Origin: Viscum album
Taxonomy: Eukaryota > Streptophyta > Magnoliopsida > Santalales > Viscaceae
Reading direction: 5' to 3'
Length of the DNA: 64,000 nucleotides
Assembly: GCA_963277665.1 (NCBI GenBank)
Contig: OY728143.1
Span: 1,118,664,110-1,118,728,109 of the forward strand
Shown: positions 50,823 through 62,035 of the stretch, one piece after another
How positions within the stretch are numbered: position 1 is the stretch's first letter
How the letters are laid out: every line of letters begins with the position of its first letter
The notes under the pieces: generated by a model
What the model saw: only the letters and a program-made list of their open reading frames with translations
The model's database searches: none
What the model was told of the DNA's origin: nothing
Translations under genes and position numbers: made by a program

Positions 50823-51800
50823 TGTGTTTGTGGGAGTTTTAGTAGAAACATTCAAAATTGGAATTTAAAAAACATATGTTCCAAAACCAAACCCTATGAT
50901 AGACATTGATGATATGTTTATATGTTGTATAATATTATAAATTTTTTTATAGGTAAGGATTATGTATATTTTCCTATAAATACAACCCTATTTAGATACA
51001 AAAAGTGGATATTTTTTTGGTACAATATCTTCTTGGGGGAATAACCCCCAAAATAGTTACATGAATATATCTTGTCCATCATAAAGGTTACCAATGAGTG
51101 AATCATAACCATTCACATATATTGAAACTCCTAGGGGATATTATTTAGTTAATTTTAATAATAATTAAAAACCATTATTTCATATTTTAAAAAAATTACG
51201 ATTTAATGATTTACCTAAAAGAACCATATTAATCATTCAGAGATTAGCAATACATAAATATTAAATTTATGTTATGTGTTATATCAAATATTGAATTATA
51301 TATTGTGATTTAACATTTATAATTAAATAAGATAATTTACTATATTTATTTTTTAGAAATGTTAACATATAGAAATAATGGTATTAATACTCATGGACAA
51401 TTTAGAGAATTTTGTATCAATAAATAAAATAAAAATTGTGTGGAATATGAGTAGATCAAGGATATATTAGCAAATATTATCCAAATTATGACTAATAACT
51501 AAGAACATATAAGGAAATATGATGATAAATGTCATGACACAACTATAGAACATCATTTCATGTGACATAAGACTCTATATTTTATTGAAATAATAATCTG
51601 TCTGTATCTAAGAAATGGATTATGTAACAAGGAAAGTATTTTTTTCCCTTACAAGGTGATGAAAAGGAAAATGTTATACTGGAAATATATTCTCTCAAAG
51701 GTGATTCTGATCCATGATTGGAATTTTCCAAAATACCATGGAGGAAGAATAAATATAAAACCTTGAATGGAGTTATTTTAATGTAAAATTACTCAATAAA
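50823..51800 (+). other. A2 leader and eroded N-terminal gag
   Basis: There are no open frames and no recognisable motif for about 1 kb after the A2 LTR. A primer-binding site is not identifiable; the first bases, GTTTGTGTTTGTGGGAG, do not match a tRNA complement well. By position this is the leader and the start of gag. Confidence 0.4.
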
Positions 51801-51829
51801 TATTTCCTTTATAAGAAATGAACTAAAAT

Positions 51830-52215
51830 TAAGAGAGTGTTCATCATATTATATCATATTTGAGAGGAATGTATTACAGTTTTTGAGGAATCCTTTTCAA
51901 GACTATCTAAGTATTATAATAATTACATATATAATAAGAAAATAAATATTAAACTTTTCCATGAAGGTATTAATCCACGTATATTAAGGGATATGGTTTC
52001 ACAAACACTTTACTCATATGATATAATAGTTTTATGTGCCATTAAAATAGATAAGGAGTTTCCGGATACTATATATTCTAGGGAAATTAAGCGAAGAAGT
52101 TGGTGGTTGGAAACCAAAAAAAGGGAACTTACCATAGAAGTAGCTAAATAGATAATTAGAAGTTTATGTTATAATTACATCAAGGAATGATTTTACTCAA
52201 CATGTGGTTTTTGGT
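51830..52215 (+). pseudogene. gag: A2 gag remnant
   Basis: The frame from about 51950 to 52147 reads KLFHEGINPRILRDMVS, then IVLCAIKIDKE, then REIKRRSWW. This matches the end of the Gypsy capsid (FxxGLxPxIRxxV, LVxxAxxIE, KRR). At about 52168-52200, CYNYIKE*FYST followed by C is a zinc-knuckle relic of CYNCHKEGHYSTxC: the second Cys is Tyr, the Gly is a stop, and the His is Phe. Each change is a single transition or transversion. The protease that should follow is not recognisable. Confidence 0.78.
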
Positions 52216-52740
52216 ATATTAATAATATCATCATATTCATCTAAAACATTATTTTCTTCTAGATCCTCGCATTGTTCAATATGTTCCTTATTTTCATTAA
52301 AACCTATATATTCAAAGAACCATAATAAGGGTGTTTTAGGTAAAAACTTCTTATGGTAATTCACCATAATAAGGATGTGTCATGATATTCTCATTATGAG
52401 ACATCAATATGTTCTATTTGATGAGTTTATTATTATACATATGTTTTATTTTGATATAATCCTTGGTGTTTAATAAATATCTAAATTCGATAAAAAAATT
52501 ATATGAAAGATAAGAAAACTACAATATATGACATTATTTGTAATTCATTGTCATTATAGTGGAGAAATTTTCATTTAGACCATGTCTAAATACACCTCCA
52601 GCAACTCTTCAAAATGTGATTCTTGGGGAAGAATAGAAGAAACAATATATGGATGGAAAAAGTGATCATAAAATTGTTTATGTAAATATTTTACTTGAAT
52701 CCATTGATGTATTTACAAATAGATTACTTGGACATCCACA
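52216..52740 (+). other. A2 protease position, not recognisable
   Basis: By order this 0.5 kb between the zinc knuckle and reverse transcriptase should encode the aspartic protease. I found no DSG or ILGMDWL-like motif in any plus-strand frame. Confidence 0.35.
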
Positions 52741-53470
52741 ATATTTCTAATTTGAGTTTTTATTGATTTAATCCCTGATATAAGACCAATATTTCAGAAT
52801 CCCTATAGAATGGTCTTTATAGAACTTGTTGAATTTAAAAAACAATAAGAGTTTTTAATAAGATCTTTATATAAACTAGGGATTCACTTGGGAGATCCCC
52901 TTTTATTTTTTAAAGGGAATATTGGTCATTGAGACTATGCATTAATTATAGGGAAATAATTTTTATCATGATAATGAAGATTTATCACATGCCTCACATT
53001 AATAACTTATTTGATCGAATTCACTATGATCTATATTTTTAAAAGATTTAACATTATTCTAGGTATCATAAATGTTGATTAATTATAGAATATATTTTAA
53101 TAATAGAATTTATAATGAGGTTTGGACATTATGTGATTACAATAATTCAATTTGCATTGGTTAATGCACCCTCTTTTTTTAAAGATCCAATGATTAGTTT
53201 ATTCAAAGAATGTCAGGATGATTTTATTGTTGTGTTTATTTATTATTTATAAGTTTATTTTGAAGGTAATAAAGACCTTGAAAATAATTATCAGATCCTT
53301 ATGGATAATCTTAAAAAGTGTTATATGGTAAATTTATCAACTATGAATTTTTTATTCAAAAATATTCTTTTCATGGAAATATTATCTCAATAGATAAATG
53401 ATTTTTATCCTGTTAAGAAAAATGTGTTAAAAGAGTGTAATAAACAAAGAAACTAATTAGGTATTTAGAT
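52741..53470 (+). pseudogene. pol: A2 reverse transcriptase remnant
   Basis: VFIDLIPDIRPIFQNPYRMV at about 52756-52815, with IELVEFKKQ following, matches the entry to Gypsy reverse transcriptase (FxIDLxPGTxPIxxxPYRMxPxELxELKxQL). IHLGDPLLFF near 52885 stands for SPWGAPVLFV. MPHINNLFDRIHY at about 52990-53028 matches LPRIDDLFDQLxG. ALVNAPSFFKDPM near 53158 matches GLTNAPATFMDLM. DFIVVFIYYL.VYF at 53220-53260 replaces FVVVFIDDILIYS, with both catalytic aspartates turned into tyrosines. Frameshifts occur between blocks. Confidence 0.88.
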
Positions 53471-53659
53471 TATTGGGTTTTCAAGTAACTAATAGTGATC
53501 TATTCAAATTATTTCCTTATTTGATAGCTTGGTATCCAAAATTACACGTAAAGGGTAATGTTCATATAGATAAATGAATGAGAAATTTTTTTTGATGAAT
53601 TGAGGAAGAAAAATTTTAATGATCTAATTTAGACACTACTATCATAAAAAGATATATAT

Positions 53660-53975
53660 TTTTATATATAGTGATGCATTGAATAAGGGTCTCAGTTATG
53701 TACCTATTTCAAATGATAAAAATAATGCCTATCTATCAAGGAAGTAAAACAGTCCTGAACCTAACTATCTAACAAATGATATTGAGTTGGAAGCCATAAT
53801 TCTTATTTTGATAATATGTGGACAATATTTTTATAGTGAAATATATGATATATAAATAGATCATTAGTGTCTTATAAAAACCTTTACATATAAATATGTC
53901 AACATGATTTATCAATAAGCTTCCACCCGGGGGGCTGAAAATAAAGTTTCAGATGTATTAAGATGGAATGATCAA
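53660..53975 (+). pseudogene. pol: A2 RNase H remnant
   Basis: This is nearly contiguous in one frame. SDALNKGLSYVPIS (about 53671) matches SDASxxGLGxVLMQ. AYLSRK then EPNYLTNDIELEAIIL (about 53730-53800) matches AYASRxL, ExNYxTHDxELxAVV. CGQYFYSEIYDI.IDH matches WRHYLYGxxxxIxTDH. HPGG or AENKVSDVLRW (about 53935-53965) matches HxGKxNxVADALSR. The acidic catalytic residues of the SDA, ELEA and IDH motifs are still present, with only scattered stops. It is the best-kept catalytic domain in the window, though dead in context. Confidence 0.88.
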
Positions 53976-54289
53976 GGACTTACAATAACAAATTGGATTT
54001 ATAGGGATCCTATGTTCATGGAGCTTATAAATATGGATATTTGAATCATTATGGAAGGTTAGAGATCACAAATCATTCAATATATTTCCAAACCATCATT
54101 TTTGGAAAAGATAAAACTACCTCCACCAAATGATGAAAATTTTAAAAATAATATTAAGGCCTTGAATAAAGGAAATTTGGTAGAATTCAGTTGTGAAAAT
54201 GGAATTATTGAATTTGGAAAGAGGCTATATATTCCATATATAACTGGGATGAAAATAAAATTATTATATTACACTCATTTATCATGTTT

Positions 54290-55335
54290 CTAAATACACT
54301 CTAGTAGAACCAAGCTGTATTGAGATTTGAGAGAATTTTTAGTGTGGTAATATGATGTGGCAAATCTCCAATTATATATCAGGATTCATAGTTTATAATC
54401 TAGTGAAAGATGAGAGAGAGCATCCTAGAGGATTCATGAAAACTATTCCTTTTTATATGTGGAAATCGGAAGAGATTATCATGGACATTGTTATTGGATT
54501 ACCAAGGACTCCTTGATAGAATAATGCAATATTGGTTTTTGTTTATCACCATAAAAAATCTCAACAAGTTACTATTATAAGAAACGTTTTCCACCTGAAT
54601 TACATAAAAATCACTATATTAATTATTTTTAAAGTATTTATTTCAAATTTCATTCAATTATATCTAATCTTGATCCATTATTTAAATCAAAACATAATAA
54701 AATTATTCAAAAGGCATTGGATATTGAGCTTTATTTGAGCACTGCCTATCACCCTCACACAAATGGCTAGTATAAAAGGTCCATCAAAAAATTATAATAT
54801 ATGTTTATGTCCTTCTCACATGACTTTAATATTATGTGGGATTATAATTTTACTTCGGTAGATTATTCCAATAATAATATCTTCCATTAATGTATTCACA
54901 TTTCACTATATCAATAAATATATAGAAAGAGAGGTTGTTCTATAAATTGTTTGGATGATATTGGTGAAAGGATGGTTATATAACTACAATTTGTTAAGGT
55001 GAAAATTTTAATGGTATTTATTTTTAGACACATATTAAAGAAGTTAAAATAATGAAAAATAATTATGATATTAACTAAAGGAAGGATTTGGAATTTCTAG
55101 TGGGAGATCACATTTTTTTAAAAGTATATTTATGGAATGGTATTATAAGGTTATTGAGAAATTGAAACTATTACCTAGGTACATCAGACCCTTTTAAATT
55201 TCTTAAACAATTATATTTGTGTCTTAAAAATTGGAAATTACACAAATCCTACCAAATGTAAATGATGTGTTCAATATGAAATTTTTATCACTGTACAATA
55301 AAAGGACTCTCCATGTACTCACCTCTAATAAAATG
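54290..55335 (+). pseudogene. pol: A2 integrase remnant
   Basis: REHPRGFMKTIPFYMWKSEE (54415-54474) followed by IIMDIVIGLPRTP (54475-54513) matches EHQRPxGLLxPLPIPxWKWE and IxMDFVxGLPRT, keeping the first catalytic Asp. ALDIELYLSTAYHPHTNG (54715-54766) matches ALGTxLxxSTAYHPQTDGQ, followed by KRSIKKL. KDLEFLVGDHIFLKV at 55084-55128 matches RRDLEFxVGDHVFLKV. Further traces, reading YLGTSDPF and VNDVFNMKFLSLYNKR, cover the GPFxIL and HDVFHVSxLRKY parts. The open frames at 54102-54293 and 54532-54738 are only pieces of the broken domain. Confidence 0.87.
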
Positions 55336-55564
55336 TAAATGAAACATATGTATCTTACTATGATGGTCCTATCAAGATTAATAAAACTGTAGATAAATTA
55401 TTGATTAATATTATGACACAACTGGAAATGTTACATTTTAAATATAAAAAATAGGAATCATCATTTTAACCAGAGGATGTTATGATGATGAAACACACTA
55501 ATTTTTAGTAATTCATATCCCCAAATAATTTCAGGAAGATATTTTTAGTGGAGTAATTAATGAA
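55336..55564 (+). pseudogene. pol: A2 chromodomain-like end of pol and polypurine tract
   Basis: One frame at about 55420-55485 reads LEMLHFKYKK, stop, ESSF, stop, PEDVM. This resembles VKVLWxxxxxEExTWExEDDM of chromoviruses but is less convincing than in A1 and C. The tract before the LTR (AGTGGAGTAATTAATGAAG, about 55548-55566) is in the right place for the polypurine tract. Confidence 0.5.
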
Positions 55565-58500
55565 GTAACCAAGCCTCAAATATTATTAATAGAAATTCCA
55601 TTTTATTAATACTATAATAAAATTTATATATTAATATTTCATATCAATGTTTTTTTAATTTTATTGGATCAAAATTGATTTTGAAATTACTCAATAAATA
55701 TAAGCCTACAATTAGTCTAGAATATTTCCCCATAGAAATAAGATTTATAAAAAATTGAAAATATATTATTTAACAATTACACAATTAGTTTATAATAATA
55801 TTTTGAGTTCTTTATAATTAACCATTTATTTACCATCAATTTTATAGAAAAAAAGATAATTCATCTTGGTGGTAACAGAGATATTTATCATAAAATGAGT
55901 TTTAAGCATAATTTATTTCCATTTTAATTAATCCAAACAATTTTCAATGATGAATGAGTAAAATGAAATTTATATATTATATATCTAGATATATTATTTT
56001 AAATTCGTATAATTATTATTATTAGTCATATAGTTAGTGTATTTTCATCTTATTATGGAAAAATATATTTCATGAAAAATTAATTTCTCGGCATGTTTTA
56101 CACGTTTATTTGTAAATAAATATTTTCCTCCTCTATGAATTTAATTAGATAAAACTGATTTCATATTTTTAATTATCATGTAATAAATTTTTATTTAGTC
56201 CACTTTCATTGTTGGTCATAATGAATAGAAATAATACCAAAAAAATCACCACATATATAGTTAAAACATGTTTATCAGTGGTTAAACAATAATGGCTAGA
56301 GATAAAATAAACTAAAAACATGTTGAAACCCAATTTTATGGTTTTAATTTTACCCAAATGTTAAAACCTTATAATATGACCATTTTCAGTACATTTTTAT
56401 ATGAAAGTGAGTTGATATTATTTTAAAACATTGAAAAATTACATGTGTTTCACTCAAATCAATTTTAAAAGGGAACATCCACCCCTCACATCATCACTCC
56501 TATCAATCAAATTATCTCGACTAACCCCTCCAAATATTTCTCCCAAAAATACCTATAAATGTTTTACATTTTCTATTCTTCTCATACTACCAACCGTAAG
56601 GTTCTTAACAGGCGATCCAATGGTTATCTTCTTTATATAAGGTAATCATTTTCCCTATGGTCATTCATTATTACTTATTATTTTACTACCTTAAATTATG
56701 TTTAAAAATAAAAATATAATAACAGATATATATACCACATACTGAGATATTTTTTGTTCATTGATTAATATTTATCCATCTACTTCTCTATGAAATGGAA
56801 AACAATACCATCACTCGTGTGTACGGAGGATTATCGGCTCACGAAATGATGTAATTTGTTTCCATCACTAACTCACTTAGATAGTAATAAATATTGAAAT
56901 AATGAATATATATAACACTTAGGACATGATAATTATTATTAAAAACAAATATATCATCCAATTCCTTACCCTTTCGTATAATATAGAAATGATAGTATCA
57001 ATCGTGAATATGTATAACCTACCGTATCCATTTAGAGATGTCATTCATTTTCTATGTCCAAAAACAAAGAATGATTATAAAATAGAATTAAAAAATAGTA
57101 TATATGTATAATTATAGAGTTTATGTAACAATATCTTATAAAAAAATAATTATAATATCCATGATAAAACATGCATGATGAAAACGAAATAGTTAACACC
57201 TGAAACAATGGTAATAATGAAATATTATAAATAAATAGGCAACAAGATATTATAATAGGATCATATATGATATTATAAATATCAATATGGTTCTAATATA
57301 AATAAAAAACATGTTTATAAAAAATATACATGAGTTTAAAACACTTTCTCCTGAAGTTAATTTTGAGGTGAGGGTTTTCATCTCAATTTCCAATATATTG
57401 AGTCATATTTTTCATAATACACTAATTTACATTTATGTGGTGTATAAAATGACCCATTTTTATATTCAAAATTTGTAAATATATATTACTAATTATTAAT
57501 TATACCTTTAATTTCTATTATTTGAAGGGGTTACAATATAAAATTTATAAAATAGCTACATATTTTTTAAAAATATCATTTTTGGCATTGCCTTAATTTT
57601 AGTTAGAAAAATATTTTAATCTACAATTTATAAAATACATCTGTTATATTACCCTCTAGATAGTTTATGACTTTATATACTTTCTTCCAACATTTATTAT
57701 ATTTTTATATTGAGTAAAGAAGTGTATTTTTTAAAAATAAAAACCATTTTTTTCTCATTTAATCATATATATTTCTCATTGATGTAAATTTTTTCATGGT
57801 TATTTTACAACTGTAATTCAATATGATAAAATTGATTTTTTGTGAAATTTTATTGTATACATTAATTTATAAATTTTTAAATTTCATATTTAAAATTTCT
57901 TCTATAGGTTTATCATCGACATTCTTTAAAAATATTCCAATATAATGTTTTTAATGTATACGGTGCTAAAAAACATCCCCTCCACCATAACTATTTTACT
58001 ATATTTGTATTATTACAAAAAATTCAGCTAATATACCAAGAAAACTATTTAATTTAATATTAATTTAATATTTCACTTCTATGCTATTTATTTTTCCAGA
58101 GGACTTGATTATATTAAAAAACATATATTTTTGATGAACCGACGATCTTCTATTTTCTATTATTAATTTTGTTGTTGTGAACTTTCTATTAAAATATTGA
58201 CTTTCTTATGGTCATTATGCATTATATTTCCCAAAAATATAAATATTAATTGTAACATAGATATCATTATTTCCTAAACAATATATAATTTTTATATACA
58301 GTGATTTATAATTAATCTTCTTTAGTTTACCTTGGAAAACATTGATAAATATGTTGTTTTTACTCAATAAGGATATGTGTTGATAGGGAATATTGTTTAT
58401 AAATTGAATTGATCATTAAATAAAAAAGTAATTCATTGGATATGTAGTTATATGTGGGTATTGGGTAAAGACAGTCGTTGATTCATTACTGGAACTTATG

Positions 58501-59063
58501 AGACGAATCATTTTCCCAGAATTATTAAATGTGGTTTTGATATATACATACACATAAATTAAAATATCTTGAAACAATTCATTGGTGTTAAATATATAAT
58601 GATGTCTGAGATAATAACATCCAATTCTTTTCCTTTCCTTCATTTATAAATCATTTTTATTATCCACGATATTATTTCATTGATATAATCTAGGAATCAA
58701 TTTATTAATCAAATTATTGATTAAATGTAATGTGTTTTTAGTTATCTACATTACCAAAATGATAATGTCTTTTTTTTCATGATATATTATATTATATATT
58801 ACAATTACTGATATTTTTATCTTACAATTTTTTTCTCTTCCACAATATATGAAGATGAATTCTTTAATGATTATATGAATTTAGAATGTTTTCTATTAAT
58901 GTGTTTGAGGTTTTATTTCCAATATTAAAAATAAGAATCATGTATGTGTATGGTTCTTAAAGACAACGAAATAGGTCGGTCCATCCAGTTTAGTTCCCTT
59001 ATATATGTGGAAATATAATAAATTAAACACTAACTCTTGGTTAGTAGAGTTGGAGTTGTTACA
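55565..59063 (+). repeat. A2 right LTR (uninterrupted)
   Basis: This 3.5-kb LTR is the reference copy that links the two fragments of the left LTR: its first half matches 37220-38937 and its second half matches 49080-50822. It ends GGAGTTGTTACA at 59063. No protein-like frame inside it is meaningful; 56431-56640, for example, is LTR sequence. Confidence 0.83.
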
Positions 59064-59114
59064 ATATAAATCAAATCTTCATCCTATCTCTCACTAGTAA
59101 ATCTAACAAAACCC
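59064..59114. other. 51-bp remnant between the A2 and B LTRs
   Basis: This is a short unique stretch between the end of the A2 LTR and the TGTCATGACCC edge of the B right LTR. If B reads on the minus strand, its primer-binding site should be here. The complement TTGTTAGATTTAC is a poor match to TTGGTATCAGAGC, so that is unproven. Confidence 0.4.
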
Positions 59115-61560
59115 TGTCATGACCCACCTCCACCTAGAGCCCGACTTTACCAAGTAATGACGATGAGGGTTTCCCCTAAAGCTCATCCCCAATATTTCTT
59201 AGTTTGGTGACTATCATTGATTGTATAAAACATATATATTGGAGGAATTGAACTCAACAATACAAAGATTAAATATTGAAATCACTAATAAAATCCATGA
59301 TGTAAATATAAAATAATTAACATCTCACATTTCATGTCATTTAAAACAAATACAATCCTATAAAATTAAAAAATACACCGTAAATTCTATGATATTAGCT
59401 CAGATATCTAAATGACTAATATATGGATCAGTCTCTAAATCCATCTCAAAAACCTGAAAAAATGTTTTTATATATATTGATGTGAGTATATGTATAATAT
59501 AACTAATTATACAAAATTCCCCAAATAAATATTTGGAGGAAGCATAATAATTATTCTATAGATAAAAATGAAATTAATAGGAACCTATACTGATCAACGA
59601 ATCATCTGGCCTCACCATGGATCAAGCAATAAATATCACAATAAATATAGTTGAAAATATCAAATATAAATGTAAATCAAAGGATAACTATAACCAATTA
59701 CCCACTAGTTTTCCACAATAAGCCTCCAATAACAAATTTCATCAGATCTCATCAATTACATATCCAACATTCACCATACCATGTTGAGTTTGATGCGGGT
59801 TGGACTATATCCTGACTTTTCCTAGACTCCCCCAGGGTCCGACATCTTGTTTTAGCATTAGTAAATACGCACATATCTTATAACTCAACCAAAACATCAG
59901 TAAAGTCTATATATCACATATCCATCCACAACCACATAACCATTAAAGTAGGGTATCGTGAACATAATGTACCTCAACCTTATGCAATCCTCCTCTCATG
60001 CATAACCCCCACCACATATCACATCAACACAATAACAAGTAACACCAAAAATTGTGTGCCATTTGAAATACTATATAATATTGTGTATGGGATATCAATG
60101 AAGATGTGGTAATTAGTCTTCCACTCTAAAACCACAATATTATATAAAAATCAATAAATCAAAACAATTCTGCATTTATAAAGTTATCTAACTCATGTGA
60201 GGTGTGTATGAAACCACATAAATATTATATATTTAGATAATATTCAAAATAAGGCCATATAATTGAATAAATTAGGGATATGAAACCATTAAATCATCAC
60301 CACTATATAAAAACACACATTATTATGTATTTAGTGAAAAATATCGCATACTTCATGCAAAAAATAAGGCACATTAATACATAAAATCTACCATTTTTAT
60401 AAAAAATTTAACCAATTTTTCAATTTCCATTTAAGAACCAGATAAATTTAATTATTCTTTTAATTTGATATATTTAATTAAAACCAATTCCTAGGAAGAA
60501 TTAAATTTATTTACATCCATTACAAATTTATTTAAAACATTAAAATTTTAATGATGCCATATTTTTTTCAATTATATCCTAATAATTTTAAATTTTTTCA
60601 TTTTATTAGTTCCACAAATATAGGGAAACTAAAATGAAATACTTTTAACATATATGATTTTCTCTACATCAACTACCACACATATCAAGCTAAAATCCAT
60701 CACTAAATCCCATATAACACCCAATAACAACTATCAATTTCCATGAAAAAATAGAAAACATCATCATAACTACTATGATACAAATTTTTTCTTAACAACA
60801 TCCATTACAATGACCACACAATAACACATCATACTATATTAGTACCAGAGACATAACAACCATATGAACTATAAAAATTCTTCAAAAATTCCAAGAAAAA
60901 TCCCATTATAATAAAGTTTATTTAGTACATATCATTATCTACATTTAATCAATTATCAATGACATCTAATGAAATAATATAATATAATTTCCATATTATA
61001 TAATTATTAAAGAACTTTTATTAACCCCATTACACTAATAAAAAATTCAAAAACCACGAACTGAATCAAATTATAGAAGATGGGATCACCAATCCAAACC
61101 ACATAAGAAACACCCCAATCAACCTTATCTATAATGATATTTGTTAATCAGTTTCAATAAATTTTGTTAGACTGACCACCTCCATGACCACAACCTTTTA
61201 ATAAATAAGAATGGGGATTAATGGGAGAAGGAAAGGGAATTGACTCACCATAGATCACCGACAATAAATATCCCAAAGATGAGGGATAAATCCAAGAAGG
61301 GGGGGTGAAATGACAACTAAAATACCACAAGAATCACCCAAGAGTTGATAGAATAAATGGGACAATGAAAAAGTCAAAGGGGTACCCAAAATTTTATCCA
61401 GGTGAGAAAATAAATGGTCACAATGCCAATTATTAGTAAATTCCACAAGGATTAGGTTTCCCCAAAAGCACGCAGTCCATTATGGTATTCCATGTAATAA
61501 GGACCACATTCAATCAATCAATTTTTAACCCACACAATATATTTTTCTTTGATATGATAA
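59115..61560 (-). repeat. B right LTR
   Basis: This is a 2.45-kb uninterrupted copy of the B LTR. It starts TGTCATGACCC and matches 19496-19812 and then 31010-33164 in order. It provides the empty site that shows C is an insertion. The end near 61560 is set by alignment of CAATATATTTTTCTTTGATATGA with TTCAATATTTTTTTTGGGATACC (33141). The minus-strand frame at 61255-61446 lies inside it. Confidence 0.75.
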
Positions 61561-62035
61561 CGCTCAAAGAGATTAGTTTTTGGATAAATAATTGTGTTTC
61601 ATCTATGTCAAAAATAGTATAGACACCATAAAATTCACACCAGATGACACATCATAACTATGGAATCCTTTCTAAGGACATTAGACTACCATTCATCAAA
61701 AATGACTTCTATACAAAGACTATAACACAAATAATGGGACATTCCATAATAAACCTTAAAAAAAAAAGAACCTCCCAATCCCGACCATTGAGGATCCATA
61801 TCATTTCTCATCTATTTACACCGTGACAATATATCCACAATGCATAACAAATATCCACACATAAATCATAGGTCCCAAATAAAATTTCATCTCGAGATCC
61901 CCATATTCCAGGATCAAGACACTTTTTGGAAAATATATCATTAAAAAAAGTAACAAGTTGTGAATTTTATGCCATTATAGCATCTGATATGATTTTCATT
62001 CATGATGGAGCATCAAGCATTTTCTATTAAAATAA
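61561..62035 (-). other. Minus-strand coding-like stretch
   Basis: The plus strand is still A- and C-rich here, as in the minus-strand elements, and switches to T/G-rich after about 62035. A minus-strand frame reads FNDIFSKKCLDPGIWGSRDE, loosely like the C-terminal part of a Gypsy integrase (FHVSxLxKCLxDP). It could be internal sequence of another B-family copy whose 3' LTR is 59115-61560. The plus-strand frame 61644-61826 is probably its shadow. Confidence 0.3.

Larger units (their letters stand above)
37220..59063 (+). mobile_element. Element A2: plus-strand Gypsy chromovirus, host of D
   Basis: A2 shares the LTR family of A1. Its left LTR is split by the Copia element D (37220-38937 and 49080-50822) and its right LTR is uninterrupted (55565-59063). 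Gag, reverse transcriptase, RNase H and integrase remnants lie in order between 51800 and 55500 on the plus strand. Without D the element would be about 11.7 kb. No flanking 5-bp duplication could be recognised (about CAGTGC before, ATATA after). Confidence 0.82.
19496..61560 (-). mobile_element. Element B: outermost Gypsy retrotransposon hosting C, E, A2 and D
   Basis: B is read as a minus-strand Ty3/Gypsy element. Its left-hand LTR (19496-19812 plus 31010-33164) and right-hand LTR (59115-61560) match each other in order and in length (about 2.47 and 2.45 kb). Its pol remnants lie at about 33165-36800. C interrupts the left LTR, and A2 (itself carrying D) sits between pol and the right LTR. 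Gag and protease are not recognisable, so either they were deleted or the two LTRs come from different copies. No matching flanking duplication was seen at 19489-19495 versus 61561-61566. Confidence 0.6.
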
